From Sulfitobacter donghicola DSW-25 = KCTC 12864 = JCM 14565 (GTDB lineage Bacteria; Pseudomonadota; Alphaproteobacteria; Rhodobacterales; Rhodobacteraceae): a DNA stretch of 64,000 bases. This document shows, one piece after another, positions 63,329 through 64,000 of the stretch. A program made the translations under genes and the position numbers. The stretch covers positions 2,232,001 through 2,296,000 of the forward strand of contig NZ_JASF01000005.1 of the NCBI RefSeq assembly GCF_000622405.1. The letters are read 5' to 3'. Under the pieces are notes generated by a model. That model did no database searches and was not told the origin of the DNA. It saw only the letters and a program-made list of their open reading frames with translations. Position 1 is the first letter of the stretch, and each line of letters starts with the position of its first letter.

Positions 63329-63560
63329 TGCCCTTCAGATTGAGCAGCCAACCAGCAAGATTAAAAAAACAGTGTGGTTTCGCGGCGACGGATTGCTTGG
63401 CGTTAGGCTGCGGTACGAGATTTGGTTTCTTAAAAGAAACCTGCATTTGATCGGACGACGCAACGCGAACTGAAAATGTCGTAATCCAGACCTTTGGCTG
63501 GGACATGCCCTAGTATGCATTTCTCATAAATTGCGGAAACTGCTTTGAATGGGGAATACC

Positions 63561-64000
63561 ATGGCATTTAAGACTGACATCGAAATCGCGCGCGAAGCGA
63601 AGAAGAAACCCATTCAGGAGATCGGCGCCAAGCTGGGTATCTCTAGCGATGATTTGCTGCCCTATGGCCATGACAAAGCAAAAGTATCGCAATCGTTCAT
63701 CAACTCGGTTCAGGATCGCAAAGACGGCAAGCTGATCCTTGTCACCGCGATCAACCCAACGCCAGCAGGCGAGGGTAAGACAACAACAACTGTTGGTCTG
63801 GGTGACGGCCTGAATCGTATTGGCAAAAACGCATGTGTTTGCATTCGCGAAGCGTCGCTGGGGCCAAACTTTGGCATGAAGGGCGGGGCCGCTGGTGGTG
63901 GTTACGCTCAGGTTGTTCCGATGGAGGAAATGAACCTGCACTTTACGGGTGACTTCCACGCGATCACATCCGCGCACAACTTGCTTTCCGCCATGATCGA
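63561..64000 (+). CDS. fhs: Formate-tetrahydrofolate ligase (5' part, runs off window)
   Basis: The first 146 residues of Fhs. [18 protein letters not shown] and the P-loop [21 protein letters not shown] are diagnostic, followed by [34 protein letters not shown]. It makes 10-formyl-THF from formate, ATP and THF and feeds one-carbon pathways. The frame is open at the window end; full-length members have about 555 residues. Ribosome site GGGGAA lies before the ATG. Confidence 0.95.
   Translation, partial: MAFKTDIEIAREAKKKPIQEIGAKLGISSDDLLPYGHDKAKVSQSFINSVQDRKDGKLILVTAINPTPAGEGKTTTTVGLGDGLNRIGKNACVCIREASLGPNFGMKGGAAGGGYAQVVPMEEMNLHFTGDFHAITSAHNLLSAMI

Overview
The window looks like chromosomal DNA of a marine alphaproteobacterium of the Rhodobacteraceae (Roseobacter group). 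The basis is GC-rich codon use together with linkages typical of that group: DUF484 next to a tyrosine recombinase, ruvCAB followed by ybgC-tolQRAB-pal-cpoB-tilS-ftsH, a Pcs-type phosphatidylcholine synthase, and YcjX/YcjF-like genes. Taxonomy is inferred from gene content and memory of families; no search was run.

Layout. 0.04-4.8 kb: L-lactate dehydrogenase, trpA, ychF, and a membrane protein containing a 36-unit hexanucleotide repeat. 5.0-13.3 kb: an accessory hot spot. A tRNA-Ser(GCT) gene is the attachment site of a 6.6-kb integrative element (tyrosine integrase, an IS-interrupted PD-(D/E)XK-type gene, a small XRE regulator, a membrane protein, repeat-rich right end). It is bounded by a 17-bp direct repeat. 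Beyond it lie a 5'-truncated Mrr-like restriction gene and a 5'-truncated IS3-family element placed back to back. 13.3-17.1 kb: YceI protein, ECF sigma/anti-sigma pair, a membrane-anchored NYN ribonuclease-like protein, and a MYG1-family protein. 17.5-20.7 kb: a 1068-residue reductive dehalogenase fused to its own flavin/2Fe-2S reductase. 20.7-24.8 kb: an ABC exporter operon (ATPase, FtsX-like permease, AttH/CrtC-like lipocalin). 25-30.9 kb: a divergent catabolic-looking cluster (uronate dehydrogenase-like enzyme, acetyltransferase, FAD amine/amino-acid oxidase, a 'dipeptidase' lacking part of the metal site, a 552-residue unknown, DUF3726). 30.9-49.6 kb: housekeeping genes (truA, ycjX, ycjF-like, DUF2339, ileS, ogt, pcs, xerC, DUF484, fsa, priA, MFS transporter, prmA). 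49.7-62.2 kb: DUF1127, ruvCAB, the complete Tol-Pal operon, tilS, ftsH. 62.3-64.0 kb: MOSC protein, a cytochrome c lipoprotein with a perfect FNR-type box upstream, and the 5' end of fhs, which runs off the window.

How the genes work together. The Tol-Pal set spans the envelope and couples outer-membrane constriction to division. RuvABC resolves Holliday junctions, PriA restarts forks, and XerC resolves chromosome dimers. The ECF sigma factor and its anti-sigma factor probably form one stress switch, with YceI a candidate target. The most notable content is the self-sufficient reductive dehalogenase, the tRNA-Ser island whose main cargo gene was split by an IS insertion that can be undone on paper to the base, and the atypical dipeptidase/FAD oxidoreductase cluster. 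No CRISPR array, rRNA operon or riboswitch was recognised.
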